Source: Dermanyssus gallinae (lineage: Eukaryota > Arthropoda > Arachnida > Mesostigmata > Dermanyssidae). From it: DNA of 64,000 bases. Shown in pieces: positions 1 to 10,914 of the stretch; position 1 is the first letter of the stretch, and each line of letters opens with the position of its first letter. The notes below the pieces were generated by a model, which was given only the letters and a program-made list of their open reading frames with translations, did no database searches and was not told the origin of the DNA. The position numbers were made by a program, and so were the translations under genes. Location of the stretch: NCBI GenBank assembly GCA_003439945.1, contig QVRM01005976.1, forward strand, positions 863,001-927,000. The letters are read 5' to 3'.

Positions 1-26
1 ATTATCGTGGTGTTAACAAGGACGTG

Positions 27-31
<5 letters not shown>

Positions 32-72
<41 letters not shown>

Positions 73-140
73 TTAATTATTTATATTATTATATAAAATT
101 GTAATTCATTATACATTTATATTATTATTACAAATATAAA

Positions 141-187
<47 letters not shown>

Positions 188-190
188 TAT
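32..190. repeat. (TA)n arrays at window start
   Basis: Two (TA)n runs, about 32-68 and 149-190, are separated by AT-rich sequence with a short poly(A). They are the first of many similar arrays in the window. No gene is visible around them. Confidence 0.95.
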
Positions 191-650
191 ACTCTCTTAA
201 TTTGAAACTAGCTTGTGCCATATTATTTGTATACTATATTTCACATCACTCTACACCTGTACAATATGTTTAGAGTGATCAAAGCTAAGATGCTAATGTC
301 TAAAGGACAACACATTTACAATTTCAAATCATATATCCATATGTACATAACCTGGGAAAGTATTTGAAATCTCCTGCATATTGGAGATTAAGTTAACATA
401 ATAATTTTAGGTAAATATATAAATATATATATATATATATATATGTAAACACTGCTAATTCAAAATTAGTCGTTTCGTATTTTTACATAATTCTACATCT
501 TTGCAACATTCTATGACGATCATAGCTGAAACCTTAATGTTTGGAGGGCAAATAATGTAACCCAAACGTTTACATATATATTTATATATATACGTGTGGA
601 CCTGGGAAAGTGTTTCACATTTTTTTTCGTAATGAAGATGAAGTTAAGAA
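190..650. repeat. Diverged local duplication, two units
   Basis: Unit 1 (about 190-400) and unit 2 (about 445-650) share ordered blocks. Examples are GATCAAAGCTAAG against GATCATAGCTGAA and CCTGGGAAAGTATTTGAAAT against CCTGGGAAAGTGTTTCACAT, followed in both by a stretch ending in AAGTTAA. The units are separated by a (TA)n run at about 421-444. Neither holds a convincing reading frame. I read this as an old tandem duplication; the unit borders are approximate. Confidence 0.6.
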
Positions 651-744
651 TCGAATTTACTGCTGGATACAATGTGATAGACAACGGTTGAGAAAATAGC
701 GAGTGCAAGAATACCGGTGCAAAAATAGCCGTAACCAAAAGCAG

Positions 745-1073
745 CTAGAATTGATAAGGGGATGGAGAGTCCACCTCGTCGCAATACAAACATTGCGTTA
801 AGTCAACCTTTCCTATCCGGTTTAGATACACCTGAAAGTCGCCATGACCGTGAAAACCTGGGTCAAATGGTAAGCAAGACGACCCCCAGGACGATTCATC
901 CATGGGCGGATGTTTGGAATAAGGTTCCTCACAGGCGCTCCTGGTTGTCCGTCCGGGATACTGTTCCACTCCTCCTGCCACCGGTCAAGTGTTACCTCGC
1001 GTTCTTGTTCCAGTTCCTTAGCTGGGTCATTCCAAAAGCGCCGACGTTCGGCTGCCGTTAGGTCCCAGGGCAC
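745..1073 (-). pseudogene. R1-like LINE ORF2 C-terminal fragment, frameshifted
   Basis: The minus strand encodes the region that follows the reverse transcriptase in R1-type non-LTR elements. It has an AAERRRFW start, a WQEEWNSI segment, an arginine-rich segment with WMNRPGG and YHLTQ, and then LNRIGKVD followed by a CxxC pair. The frame changes near 821, between FTVMATF and the LNRIG segment, so this is a decayed fragment. A comparable module (FQQYLHRIDKTD with CxxC) lies on the plus strand at about 58990-59080. No endonuclease or reverse transcriptase is attached. The assignment rests on motif order in known R1-like ORF2 proteins. Confidence 0.6.
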
Positions 1074-1170
1074 TGTAAGATAAGACTTAGATAATGTTTT
1101 ATGTTACCCTCTACGTATATCCCAGATCTCGCAGCGGTCATGCGTTGGCAATTATTCACCCACAAAAGTG

Positions 1171-1252
1171 AAGCGGCAACGGTCAGCTCGCAAGCTGATG
1201 GTCGCCATCTTCTTCTCCAGGAGTGAACTTGTAGAGGTGGTCGAACTGGAAA
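1171..1252. repeat. Short dispersed repeat, copy 1
   Basis: This segment, containing GCCATCTTCTTCTCCAGGAG, aligns by eye with 18757-18847, which has GCCATCTTCTTTTGCAGGAG. The blocks CCCACAAAA, ACGGT, GCAAG and TGGTCGA are shared in the same order. It probably belongs to a LINE, because the neighbouring 745-1073 segment does, but no domain is recognisable here. Confidence 0.5.
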
Positions 1253-1789
1253 CATGTAATACAGTGTTAAAAATGTCTACCAGAAGTTTGCACTGCGCTA
1301 GCTAGGAAAAGCTGCTGAAACACACAGAAAATTCACCCGACTTGGTCCCGTGCAGTTTTCTTTTCATTGTGAAATCTCCCAAAAAACAGAGGAGGACGTT
1401 GTGATTTACTTGCTTGAGGCTATCGAGCTAGAGCTAGAGAATATTGACATGACAGACAACTGAGTGACTCGCCCTGCGGGGTTCTCACGTTTTGTCTCAG
1501 CTCTAACGCATCACCGCACTCCACATGCTCACTTCCAGGTAGTTCTTAGCGAAGAATCTGGGAAGCACTCCCAGCAGAGAACTACTCACTCCAACGTGCC
1601 GCAATGAGTTGACGGGGGAAATAGGTGGCGGGGGCATTGTGCAAAGCCGTGGCACAATAAGGATTTGAATCCACATTATCGTAGAGATTTCCCTTGAATA
1701 GCAGGAATAGGTTGACGCAATATCAGAAATGAGAATATTTGCCCCTGGCCAACTAGCTGATCGAACAACGTAGCCAACTTACCTGCAAG

Positions 1790-2240
1790 GAGTATTCGAA
1801 GATTCTACCCAGTGCTTGTAGTCGATTCCATCAAGGGCACTGCTCTTGTGCTTTGTAACACGACGCAGCATTTTTACAACCTTCTCCTTCTCGAAAGGGT
1901 AATTCATTATGGTTTAGAGCGGATGGATACTCAACCGCTGGTAGAGCAATTAGGTCATGTAGAAGCCGAGTTAAATGCTGACTTATTAGCTCCTAGGACA
2001 TGTTGTACATATTTTTGTTCCACCGACGTATGAAATAGACATGAGGATCCGCTACTTCCGTCCTTCCAAAGAGTCAAGCCTAACCTTCATCGTCAGCGTT
2101 TGCTCTCTACCAACAGCTGCTAGCATTTAACGAATGTTGTACATATATCTGCTGTCTGCGTCGTCTAAATATCTGGGCGCTTGGAGAAAAGGCCTTTGCT
2201 AAGCGCCCAAACCTCGCCATTTTTCAGTTGCAGGTCTTGC
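1790..2240 (-). pseudogene. Decayed LINE linker before reverse transcriptase
   Basis: Read on the minus strand, about 1790-1900 encodes EVVKMLRRVTKHKSSALDGI followed by DYKHW. This resembles the conserved block just before the reverse transcriptase in several LINE clades (EEV...K.L...KS.G.DGI). Further upstream on the same strand (about 2160-2230) an arginine-rich stretch resembles the linker between endonuclease and reverse transcriptase. Stops and frame changes are frequent. It could be the 5' part of the same relic as 745-1073, since the orientation agrees, but the reverse transcriptase that should lie between them is not recognisable. Confidence 0.4.
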
Positions 2241-2599
2241 TCGATATTTCAGTCTTAATATCGCTGCCATTACAGCAGCTTCTACGGTGTCATTCCTCGT
2301 AGGACCAGATTACCATCCGAATTTTCTCACGAATAACGAAAGTGTGCTTAATTTCGCTCTGGGCGGGCTGGTTGTCAATGGCACATTTTGTGCTTCTATG
2401 TCGGGCAGCAACTCAATGTCACAAATTTTAGTAATTTCGCTCCCGTTTCGAAACAACGCTTCTCCAAAAGCGTGCTCCACTGGAAAACATATTTGCCTTA
2501 ACGAGTTCTACACTTCCTCATTTCGCTCTCTTAATTCTTTCCAGTCATATATAAATATATATATACTCGTATATGCTTTTATAAAAAAAAAATAATACC

Positions 2600-3095
2600 A
2601 ACGTATTGAGTTGATGCAAAACTTCCTGCCGTTGTTTGTTTGTTTAAAACGAGAATGCGGATTTAAAGATGTCCGCAAAAGAATTTTTCGAACAACCTAA
2701 CACTCACATTGGAGTCCCTGCCTATCTTGCTTAAGTTATTTATACTAGAGGCGGTTTGCAGGCAAGCCGTAATCCGCGCGGTGTTCGCTTAAAGGTCTAG
2801 CGCCTTGGAACGAACAGAAGGACACTTGCCTGGGACGCCATCGTAATTGACTCTTTACCACCTTCAGCAGTCAGTCACGGCGCGGCCCCGGCTGGGCTGT
2901 TATGCTGTTTTCTAAGCGGAAATAACTCAATGTCGGAAGTATACATCTATCGGAGACTTAATGGACTTTTGTCGTTTAAATTTTTCCGATAAGGACGGTC
3001 ATTGGATACAGCATTAGGACAGCGCGCTCACGTTACGGCGGTACTTGGCACCTTGTCCAGGTAGTCGATATCCAGGTCTGGTTGATGTAGTTTGT

Positions 3096-3136
<41 letters not shown>

Positions 3137-3202
3137 TGTGTAAATAAATAAATGTAACAAAATATAATACCTACTATTTGGTCAATAAACTTGAAATATT
3201 AA

Positions 3203-3269
<67 letters not shown>

Positions 3270-3493
3270 TTCACGCATCAAGCGTAATACACTGGCACCT
3301 CAGACTATCATTTATTTTGAGCCCTCCAAAACTTTTCATTGGAAAAAAATTAAATACTCCGAGGACGTCTTGTGCAAAAAGCAAGACGTTATTAAAAGAG
3401 GTGAAGGCTATATTGATGATTAAATAGACCCGCACGTTCTTGCAAATTCGTGTTTACGCTTCAGGGAAAAACGGTAAGAACTTTTGCATTAAC

Positions 3494-3530
<37 letters not shown>

Positions 3531-3540
3531 TTCTGCTTGA
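2600..3540. other. No gene seen; two (TA)n arrays
   Basis: This stretch holds (TA)n arrays at about 3099-3132 and 3208-3263, and another at 3497-3529. A short block near 3050-3100 (CACCTTGTCCAGGT ... GATGTAGTTTGTT) resembles 31848-31900, suggesting a small dispersed repeat. I see no supported coding region. Confidence 0.7.
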
Positions 3541-4715
3541 AAGTGACTGTATATACATTATAACCATGTTAGGAATGTGCGTGATGCGTACGCCTATTCT
3601 GCTACGTTCTTATACTAGCAGGCGTTAGCACACTTCTGTCGAGTACAACCGATGTAGTCGTCTGCTTTGCTTTGTCAGCTCCGGTGATGAATTAGTGTCT
3701 TCTTTGATACTCAAGGGCAACTCCTTCCTCGATAGAACATTGCGTGTTTTCCGTAGATGATTAGCATGATCTAACCATCAATGCACCCAGAGTAATTATC
3801 ATTGCGCAGCATTACCTAGCATTCAGTAAAAGAAGTGCTTTGAATAAATCAGGACTTTTTTCGCGCGACTTTTTGGACCTAATAATGAACTCGGTTTCTG
3901 GTGACTTGGCAAAAGCCATCACGACGACTCGTGTTCGACTGACGAGTGGTAACGTTAGCCGAGAAGAAACACCCAGAAAAACACACAATATATATATATA
4001 TATTTATATAGTTCTTCTGGAGTGTTTCTTCTGAGGTGGAGACACTACCACTAGCCAGCCGAGCACGAAAGACCATTAGTGGACACGAGTTTACACACGT
4101 GAAGAGATACTGATTTGATTGCAGCGCTCCGGTAATGGCCAACACGAGACTGGCATTCCATCATTTGTGCTCGGTCGCCTGAAACGCCACAACTACCGTA
4201 ATGTTGCGCGACATGAACTCCTCGCATTCAACCGGCTCACCTGCACGCAGTTGCTCGAAATGATTCAAGCTTGGACCATGCACCTGAACTGACGAAATCG
4301 TCATTCATTTAGTGTGTCAATTTTGACGAGGAAACTGCTGTCGATGGCGTTAACTACCGAACACGCTTACACAAACGACTGTCGAGTTGAACGCTCGTAG
4401 TCTATTGAATAATGCTGTTTTCTTAGCGTTCAGGTTGACAACTAGCCTCGCAGGCCCTGCTCTAGCTTCGCTGCGACTGTAATATTGCGTTATTAATACT
4501 TAATTATATTTTAGATACAGAGCACTACCTGCCACCTGCGGTGAAGAACCTCCGGGCTACCGTCGATCTCAGCTTGTGTGCAATTTTAGCTTTGATCTTC
4601 TGCATGTTACCACAACTTGCTTGCTTTTATTAGTAACACCATTTGGGGTGATTAGTTATAAATGGACCCACGCGTGCATATTAGATACTTGCGCAAAGCA
4701 CTACTTTTGTTAGTT
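3540..4715. repeat. Segmental duplication, left unit
   Basis: This unit matches 6545-7740 block by block in the same orientation. Shared blocks include AGTAATTATCATTGCGC / AGTAATCACCATTGCGC, GCACCTGCACGCAGTTG-type sequence, CGCTTACACAAAC, GAACCTCC and CATATTAGA. In both units a (TA)n run sits in the middle (3988-4001 here). Open frames in one unit are not preserved in the other, which argues against a protein-coding gene. The identity is not known. Confidence 0.7.
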
Positions 4716-5470
4716 GTTATTTATGGGCTTTTCCGCAGGGGAGCCATACCAAAAAGGTATGCTCCCCGAAAATGTGTGCAAAATAAGTTTTTCAATACGT
4801 TTTATAGGTGGAAACAATAGTGCACAAGCTCAGGTTCAGCGATTCAACATTGCTTATCACGTTTTTGACATCCGATCAAACGGTCTACCGTTACAACTGC
4901 TTGCACCTTAGAAGATATGTCAACATAGTTACTAAGTTAGTCCTACCGCTCCCAATTATTGCTCGTTATTTACAGGAAGGAGTTCCCTATTGTACGTAAA
5001 TGGAGGGGGGGGGGGGGAAGTGTGGCCGAGAGTACACAAGCTTAACGCAAAATTATTTTCCTAACAATTTCTGACACTTTGTGTACATTAATAAACACAT
5101 TTGTAAATATACATACATGGTCTTCGAGACAATAAAATTACATTGCATTTGACTTTCCTCATTAAGACTTGTCGTATCGTACTCATAGTATTAAAGTAAT
5201 ATTAAAAATAACGACTTCATTCTAAAGACAATCATTTTCCGGAATTTTGAAGCGATACGACCCCTGTTAACCCTATAAGGGAGTAAACTAGGAAACGGTT
5301 GAATATACAATTTCGGCTTAGTCACCTCCGTTATATTTCCAGTTGTTTACAATAAGAACAACAATAAAGAAGTGTTTAGCAGAATGTTTCTTAGGTACGT
5401 CACCCAGTAAAATTAGGCGTTAGGTGCATGCACTTAATGGCTCTAGTAACCGCTGCGGATCGGTTGGCCC
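4716..5470. other. No gene seen
   Basis: AT-rich sequence with a 15-base poly(G) run at about 5004-5018. Short open frames show no recognisable motif. An AATAAA-type string occurs near 5130, but nothing shows that it ends a gene. Confidence 0.6.
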
Positions 5471-5474
5471 AGTT

Positions 5475-5720
5475 ACCAATTCGTTGACCGAGTGTGTAGG
5501 TCTTCGAGCTAGGTCTCACAGTGTCTCGAATTCACTCCTCTGGCAAACATCGTGAGGGAAGGTTAAACTTGCATATATATTCTACAGTTGTTCGCCACAG
5601 CTAAAGTGGACATCTGGCCGACGTGTTCTACATCCGTACTAACCAATGCTGCGTGTCGACCCTGACGACCTAAGCCCAAGACACACGAGAGACCATGAGA
5701 GGCACTTTTGGTACCACCTG
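5475..5720. repeat. Dispersed repeat family X, copy 1
   Basis: The segment with GTGTAGGTCTTCGAGCTAGG, GTGTCTCGAATTC, CTACAGTTGTTCGCCACAGC and GTGTTCTACAT matches about 15150-15330 and more loosely 46040-46170. It contains no intact reading frame. It is probably a piece of a LINE 3' region: the 45.8-46.2 kb copy is preceded by a stretch coding FLVECRATA, which resembles the end of LINE ORF2 proteins. Confidence 0.5.
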
Positions 5721-5854
5721 ACGGGGATTTCAGACGTAACTCCGCACTAATCCTAACTGTCTCATCGTCGAGCAACGTACAAAGGTGATCATTAGAGAGG
5801 GCTAGTAAGCGTGCACCGCTGCCTTTTAAGAAAAAAAAATATATTTATATATAT

Positions 5855-5856
5855 GC

Positions 5857-5926
<70 letters not shown>
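5855..5926. repeat. (TA)n array
   Basis: A (TA)n array interrupted by GCAT at about 5897-5898. It follows a short poly(A) run and sits between repeat family X and the sequence leading to the tRNA-like unit. Confidence 0.95.
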
Positions 5927-5929
<3 letters not shown>

Positions 5930-6430
5930 GGTGGCCAATATAATAATTTGACATATTTTACAGTTGACTAGACTTTCTTTTGTAACAAACTGGTTTGCTA
6001 GAGGCAAACTGGGTATTCTTTTAGCCATCCGTTAGGCAAATATTAACTTGCCTGTAGCTAATCTGTACGACCGGTTTGCGTCGAGGAAAACCGCTACGCG
6101 TCAAGAAACACCGGCAGCGATCGGCAACTGATCACAACGGCGCTCAATTATCATAACGATAACTCATACGGGCTGATACCTGCACCAGAGACTGCGCGTG
6201 GAACTCAGCTAGACTGGACACAGCCAAACCTGGAGGATGTGCGATGTTTTCATTTATTTATGTGTGTATAGGTTTATAATAAGACAATTGTACGAATTAA
6301 AGTAAATGTATATTTTTTTAGATTTTCCCGTAAGGCAATTGCCTGTGTACGGATTTTTCATGTCATGGCTAAGTTTATACCACTCCGGCATTTACCTTGT
6401 CTAAATTGGAAACCATGCAAACCAATTTAA

Positions 6431-6508
6431 GAGTGGCCGGTCTGGGTCTCGAACCCAGTCCTCCCGAATGGGGCCAAGGCAAAGGCTTTGCCACTAAGCC
6501 ACTTTGCT
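6431..6508 (-). repeat. tRNA-like unit (SINE head or tRNA pseudogene)
   Basis: On the minus strand there is an A-box TGGCTTAGTGG and, about 45 bases later, a B-box GGTTCGAGACC inside a good T-arm (CTGGG stem, seven-base loop, CCCAG). These are the internal RNA polymerase III promoter elements of tRNA genes. The bases before the A-box do not pair with the bases after the T-arm, so the acceptor stem is absent and a functional tRNA is unlikely. It may be the head of a SINE family different from the four-copy family below; no second copy was found in the window. Confidence 0.6.
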
Positions 6509-6544
6509 CGGTTCGGGATATATATATATACTCATTACTTACAA

Positions 6545-6811
6545 TTTTGTTGCTTCCTTATAATGACAAGCATTAGCATGCTTTTGTCGAGCAGCCGATG
6601 TAGTCGCCTTCTTTGCCTTCAGTCAGCCCGATGGTGCATTAGTGTTTTCATTGCCGTTCGAGAACAACTTCTTCTTGATAGAACCTTGCGTGTTCTCCCA
6701 AGATGATTAGCATGGTCGTTGCTTAACCAGCCATTTATCTAGAGTAATCACCATTGCGCGGAAATATTACATCCAATGTAGGATATATATATATATATAT
6801 ATTGGATGCGA

Positions 6812-6850
<39 letters not shown>

Positions 6851-7740
6851 GTGTTTTTTTCTGAGATGACATTACTTCTCGCCAGCCGAACATAGAAATC
6901 CATTAGTGGAAACATGTTTAGTCACGTGAATAAATACTGCACTGATCAAGCCAATTCCAAAACGATACTGGTATCCCATTTGAACTCGTTGCTCAAACGG
7001 CATAACTACTGTGATCTTGCGCAACATGAGCTCGTGTCCAACCGCCACGCACCTGCACGCAGTTGTGCGAAATGATTCAAAACCAATGGGCCATATACGC
7101 GAATTCACAAACGCCCTTTCATTGTGTATACTTTGATCAGAAAAGTACCTCTGACGGCAATGGCTATCTTCTACGCTTACACAAACTGTCAAGTTGAACG
7201 TTCGTAGTTCACTGAATTGTGCCGTTTCTATCTTTACAGCGATTTATTTTGGGGGAGTTTAAATTGACAGCTATCCTTGCACGTCCTTCGACCGGTGTGT
7301 CTCGTTGCTACCGTATTATTACATTAATAGTACGTACTTGTGCTTTAGACATAGATCACTATTTGCCGCATGCGGTAAGGAACCTCCAGATAGCAGACAA
7401 CCTAGCAAGTCTATTGCTTGATTTCAACAGACCGCTGATAGTGTTGCGGGTGTCCAGAAAACCATACGCAGCTCCTTCCTAGAAATTGAGCGGCTGTAAA
7501 ACATGGCCGCTGGGACTATGACGACAAAATCAACACCGGCGCGCTTCCCGCTATCACCACTGCGCGCAACCTGAATGTATTCAGGTCACCGCCGATCTTA
7601 AATTTAGTGCAATTTGAATTCGGATATTATGCACGTTACCGTGGTAGTGGTTTATTACACAATCAATTGGGTGCCTAGTCATGAACGGCCCACTCTATTA
7701 GGCATGCATATTAGACACGTGTGCAAAGCACTGGTAGTCA
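6545..7740. repeat. Segmental duplication, right unit
   Basis: This is the partner of 3540-4715. It carries (TA)n runs at about 6783-6802 and 6820-6846, where the left unit has only a short one. It also has about 150 extra bases near 7400-7560. Frames open here (for example 7219-7482) are not open in the partner, so coding is not supported. Confidence 0.7.
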
Positions 7741-7995
7741 TAGCTGTATTGCATGAGGGCCACACCTCATGCAATACAACCACTCTTTTTGAGGCTTTTT
7801 ATAAGTTAACACATTCGCGCCTTAGCTTAGGTACGGCTCTTAATTCAACCAAATGCTCATCAAATTTGACTCGGGACATATTGTACTCGTAATAAAAAAC
7901 GCCATGATATAAATCATTACTTTGAAATGCTATACAGTTCGCTTTAAGACACGACCAGAATGCTAAAACAATACAACCATTTTTTTTAAAATTAG

Positions 7996-8050
<55 letters not shown>

Positions 8051-8340
8051 TTTATTTCATACAACCAATTATACTGCCGCATAATAATAATACATTCAGT
8101 GAAGTAGAAAACGATCGGATATGCGATTCTCCTTGGCCACTGCGTTCTATTCGCAGATTTCACATAAAGCATATAACGAAGTAAGGTAGTGCCCAGTAAA
8201 ATGTTTCTTGTCAGTCAGCCAGTGACATTGTTGTGAAGTGAAAGAGCGAATAACGAGTTCTAGGAAATAGATACCACGCCAGAGAGGGAGAGAAAGAGAG
8301 CCGTAGAGATAATTTCTTTGAGATTAGTTGTAGTCAACGT
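7741..8340. other. No gene seen; (TA)n array
   Basis: Contains a perfect inverted repeat near 7747-7780 (TTGCATGAGG ... CCTCATGCAA) and a (TA)n array at 7998-8048. The remainder is unassigned. Part of 8220-8340 is purine-rich (GAGAGGGAGAGAAAGAGAG). Confidence 0.6.
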
Positions 8341-8425
8341 CGCGGTGAGTTCCACGCTCGTAGAAGACGGAGGATGGTCTAGAAGTAAAAACAACCTCCT
8401 TAACAGAAATGTTTTTAATTCTAGT
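8341..8425 (+). repeat. 3' module shared with the SINE at 29.1 kb
   Basis: The blocks GAGTTCCACGCTCGTAGAAG, GATGGTCTAGAA and AAAACAACCTCCTT match the last part of the inserted unit at 29068-29304 (AAGTTCCAAGCTCGTGGAAG, GATGGTCTAGAA, AAAACAACCTCCTT). The tRNA-like head of that unit is not present here, so this is a 5'-truncated copy or an unrelated element sharing the 3' module. It lies just upstream of the LINE. Confidence 0.55.
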
Positions 8426-8794
8426 TATAGTTGTGTAGCTCATCAGCTGAATGTAAACCAATCCAGCGCTTGCCGAGTCTCTCCACGGTCTTGGCCAGGG
8501 CTCGAGTTACAACTAATCAGGGCGACCGCTTTCTTTTTGCAAAATAGCTGACGAGCTGCTGTACAGGTTCAGCCAACAGCTCCGTATTTCTCGTCGCGTC
8601 ACTGTTAATGTGCGTACAGTGAGCCGAAGATTGAGCGTCACATGAGCAGGCCGCCGACAAGCATGATATCTTCAGTCGTCTGCTAACCCTCGAATGGGAC
8701 GGTGCTAACCTGAGACGTCGCTCCCAAAAAGTGGTAAATTTCGTGCACTATTTAGTACAATTTCGTGGTGTGTGTGTGTGTATGTGCTAGCAAG

Positions 8795-10183
8795 ATGGAT
8801 ACCGATACGAACGATATCACAATGCCGGACTACATCGACCGTGCAAAAATTTTTATGCAGAATCATGGTCTCCAGCTTGATGAAACGGCACGTATGACAG
8901 CAGTCATGAACATGTTTGTCATTGGCGAAGCCACCCAGCCACTCAAACAACGAGTTCAAGCGGTCGAAGAGACCACTGTGAAGCACGAAAAGCGCCTCCA
9001 GGAACTCGAAGACAAAATACAAGTTCTCAAAGACCGACTTAACACATCGGAAACTAGGAACAAACAATTGTACTACCAATTCCTAAATGATAGAAAACGG
9101 TCCTACTTGTATAACGTTCTCATAATGGGAATTACTGAAGACCTGCCTGAACTTCGACGCAAGGAAAACAGTCGTGATCCAAATTTCAGGAAGTTTGTTC
9201 TGACTTGCCTCCAAAGATACGTTGTAAGTATCAAAGACGACGACTTTGAACTTGCCCATCGACTGGGTCCGGTAGAGCGAACATCTCGCCCCCGGCCCAT
9301 TGTAGTTAAGTTGTACAACAGAGATAAGGCGTGGGCCCTTACATCAGCATCATTTGCAGCGAGGGGTAAAGCAAACTCCCCAAATTTCATCATTAAATCT
9401 CATAAACCGCCAGCTGATAGACCTAGTGCCTCCCCCCCCACAAATGGCAACACCAATGGCCGCGACGGCGGTTCTACCCGGCTGCAGCAGCCCTATCAAC
9501 AACGGCAGCCGCAGCCAAATCATCAGCGTCAACAACCTAACAGCAAACATCTTCCACCTCCAACATTAACTCGCAATAGCAGCATAGACAACTCAGGCAG
9601 ACAGACCGTCGTTGATACCTCTATTACCAACGACCAGTGGTCTTCTGCTCCTGTTGCTGCTGCAACAACACCAGTAGCAGTGACAACGGCAACGGTAGGA
9701 GTGACAAATACTGCAATCAATTCTGCTGACGGTGACAACATCGGAATGACGGGCTGTTCGAAACAGCAGCCCAGCAGACCAACAAAAGATCTCCAAAAAC
9801 AACAACCGCGTCAACAACAAGAAGTGGGAGGCGAAGATGATGAGGAGGAGGATGAAGAGCAAGGGTCGCAAGAGGATGAGCAGTCGGGGACACACAACCA
9901 GCAGCAGCAGCAGCAAGCGAGACTTACTAGGAGCCGTACCAACACCAGCGCCAACTCTGCTGGCAATGTAAACAACGTCAATGAATGGCAGACGACGCTG
10001 CCAATACCGGGAGCACCAGCAGCACCAGATACTACTTATAAAAAGAGAAAGAACAGGAAGCGGCAGCAGCCGCAACCTCAAGATGATCAACAAACAGCTA
10101 CTGCTGCTGATGTCTTAGAAACAGCAATCATTGACATTCAAGAAAATAGCGCTATTCGGCTTAAACCAAATACACCACCTTAA
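8795..10183 (+). CDS. LINE ORF1 protein (nucleic-acid chaperone type)
   Basis: A predicted 462-residue protein. I chose the ATG at 8795 (context CAAGATGG) over an in-frame ATG at 8765, because the earlier one only adds residues from a GT repeat (VCVCVCA). Residues about 50-95 form a charged heptad-like coiled coil. A basic RKRSYLYNVLIMGI segment and the motifs FELAHRLG and RPRPIVVKLYN follow (about 100-190), as in RRM-type ORF1 proteins of L1-like and CR1-like elements. From about 205 to the end it is low-complexity: proline, glutamine and asparagine-rich, then an acidic block (EDDEEEDEEQG), a Q run and a basic KKRKNRKR patch that could be a nuclear signal. No CCHC knuckle is seen. Such proteins coat the element RNA. 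The long Q/N-rich tail is unusual. Confidence 0.8.
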   Translation: MDTDTNDITMPDYIDRAKIFMQNHGLQLDETARMTAVMNMFVIGEATQPLKQRVQAVEETTVKHEKRLQELEDKIQVLKDRLNTSETRNKQLYYQFLNDRKRSYLYNVLIMGITEDLPELRRKENSRDPNFRKFVLTCLQRYVVSIKDDDFELAHRLGPVERTSRPRPIVVKLYNRDKAWALTSASFAARGKANSPNFIIKSHKPPADRPSASPPTNGNTNGRDGGSTRLQQPYQQRQPQPNHQRQQPNSKHLPPPTLTRNSSIDNSGRQTVVDTSITNDQWSSAPVAAATTPVAVTTATVGVTNTAINSADGDNIGMTGCSKQQPSRPTKDLQKQQPRQQQEVGGEDDEEEDEEQGSQEDEQSGTHNQQQQQQARLTRSRTNTSANSAGNVNNVNEWQTTLPIPGAPAAPDTTYKKRKNRKRQQPQPQDDQQTATAADVLETAIIDIQENSAIRLKPNTPP

Positions 10184-10914
10184 AAACAGTAACGTAATGA
10201 ACCAATAATAATCTTAACTGATTTGTAATGCAAAGTATAAGTGAAGTGATACCAGTTATAAGATATAATATAATCACATGATTCGGCTTATTACATGTAT
10301 CATTACACCCGAAAATTACAGCTACAACACATAATGTCAAGGAAACATACTTATCAACACTACATCGCTGAATAGATTAGAAACAGGTATCTCAATTAAA
10401 ACTATAATAGGTTACAAGTCAACCATGTACATCTACCGCACCATAGAAACTATGTATGTATATTCATGTGTGTGTATGTTCATACATGTGCATGTGTGTG
10501 TATATATGTTTACCTTCTTCTTTTTCCATAGCCACTTTAAGGGAGCAATAGGCACAGTGAAGCACCGTTTATCCCTCGAGGGAGGACGCCTAAGTCATTA
10601 CCAGTATTAAAAGACAAAATATATTGTACATTTATTTATAAATATTATCACTTTTCTTACTATATTATTTACTTTTCTTATTAAACTATTTACTTTTATT
10701 ATATATACATATATTTATATATAATATACTTAGTCCTATTATATTACTTAGTCTCATTATATGTATATTACCTAGTCTTATTATATTACTTACTTTTAGT
10801 GTATATACTTATATTTATATATAATATACCTAGTCCTATTATATTACTTAGTCTCATTATATGTATATTACATAGACTTATTATATTAGTTAGTCTCATT
10901 AAACATACCTGCAT
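10184..10914 (+). other. LINE inter-ORF spacer
   Basis: About 730 bases separate ORF1 from ORF2, far longer than the short or overlapping junctions common in two-ORF LINEs. The first part carries GT-rich runs (10440-10510). The last part is very AT-rich and carries the 100-base tandem repeat. How ORF2 would be translated across it is unclear: reinitiation, an internal start or a separate transcript are all possible. Confidence 0.7.
10705..10904 (+). repeat. Two-copy 100-bp tandem repeat in LINE spacer
   Basis: The block TAGTCCTATTATATTACTTA begins at 10731 and again at 10831, an exact 100-base period, with most surrounding bases also repeating. Each unit contains shorter internal echoes (TAGTCTTATTATATTACTTA, TAGTCTCATTATATG). 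The second unit ends about ten bases before the ORF2 start codon. Confidence 0.85.
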
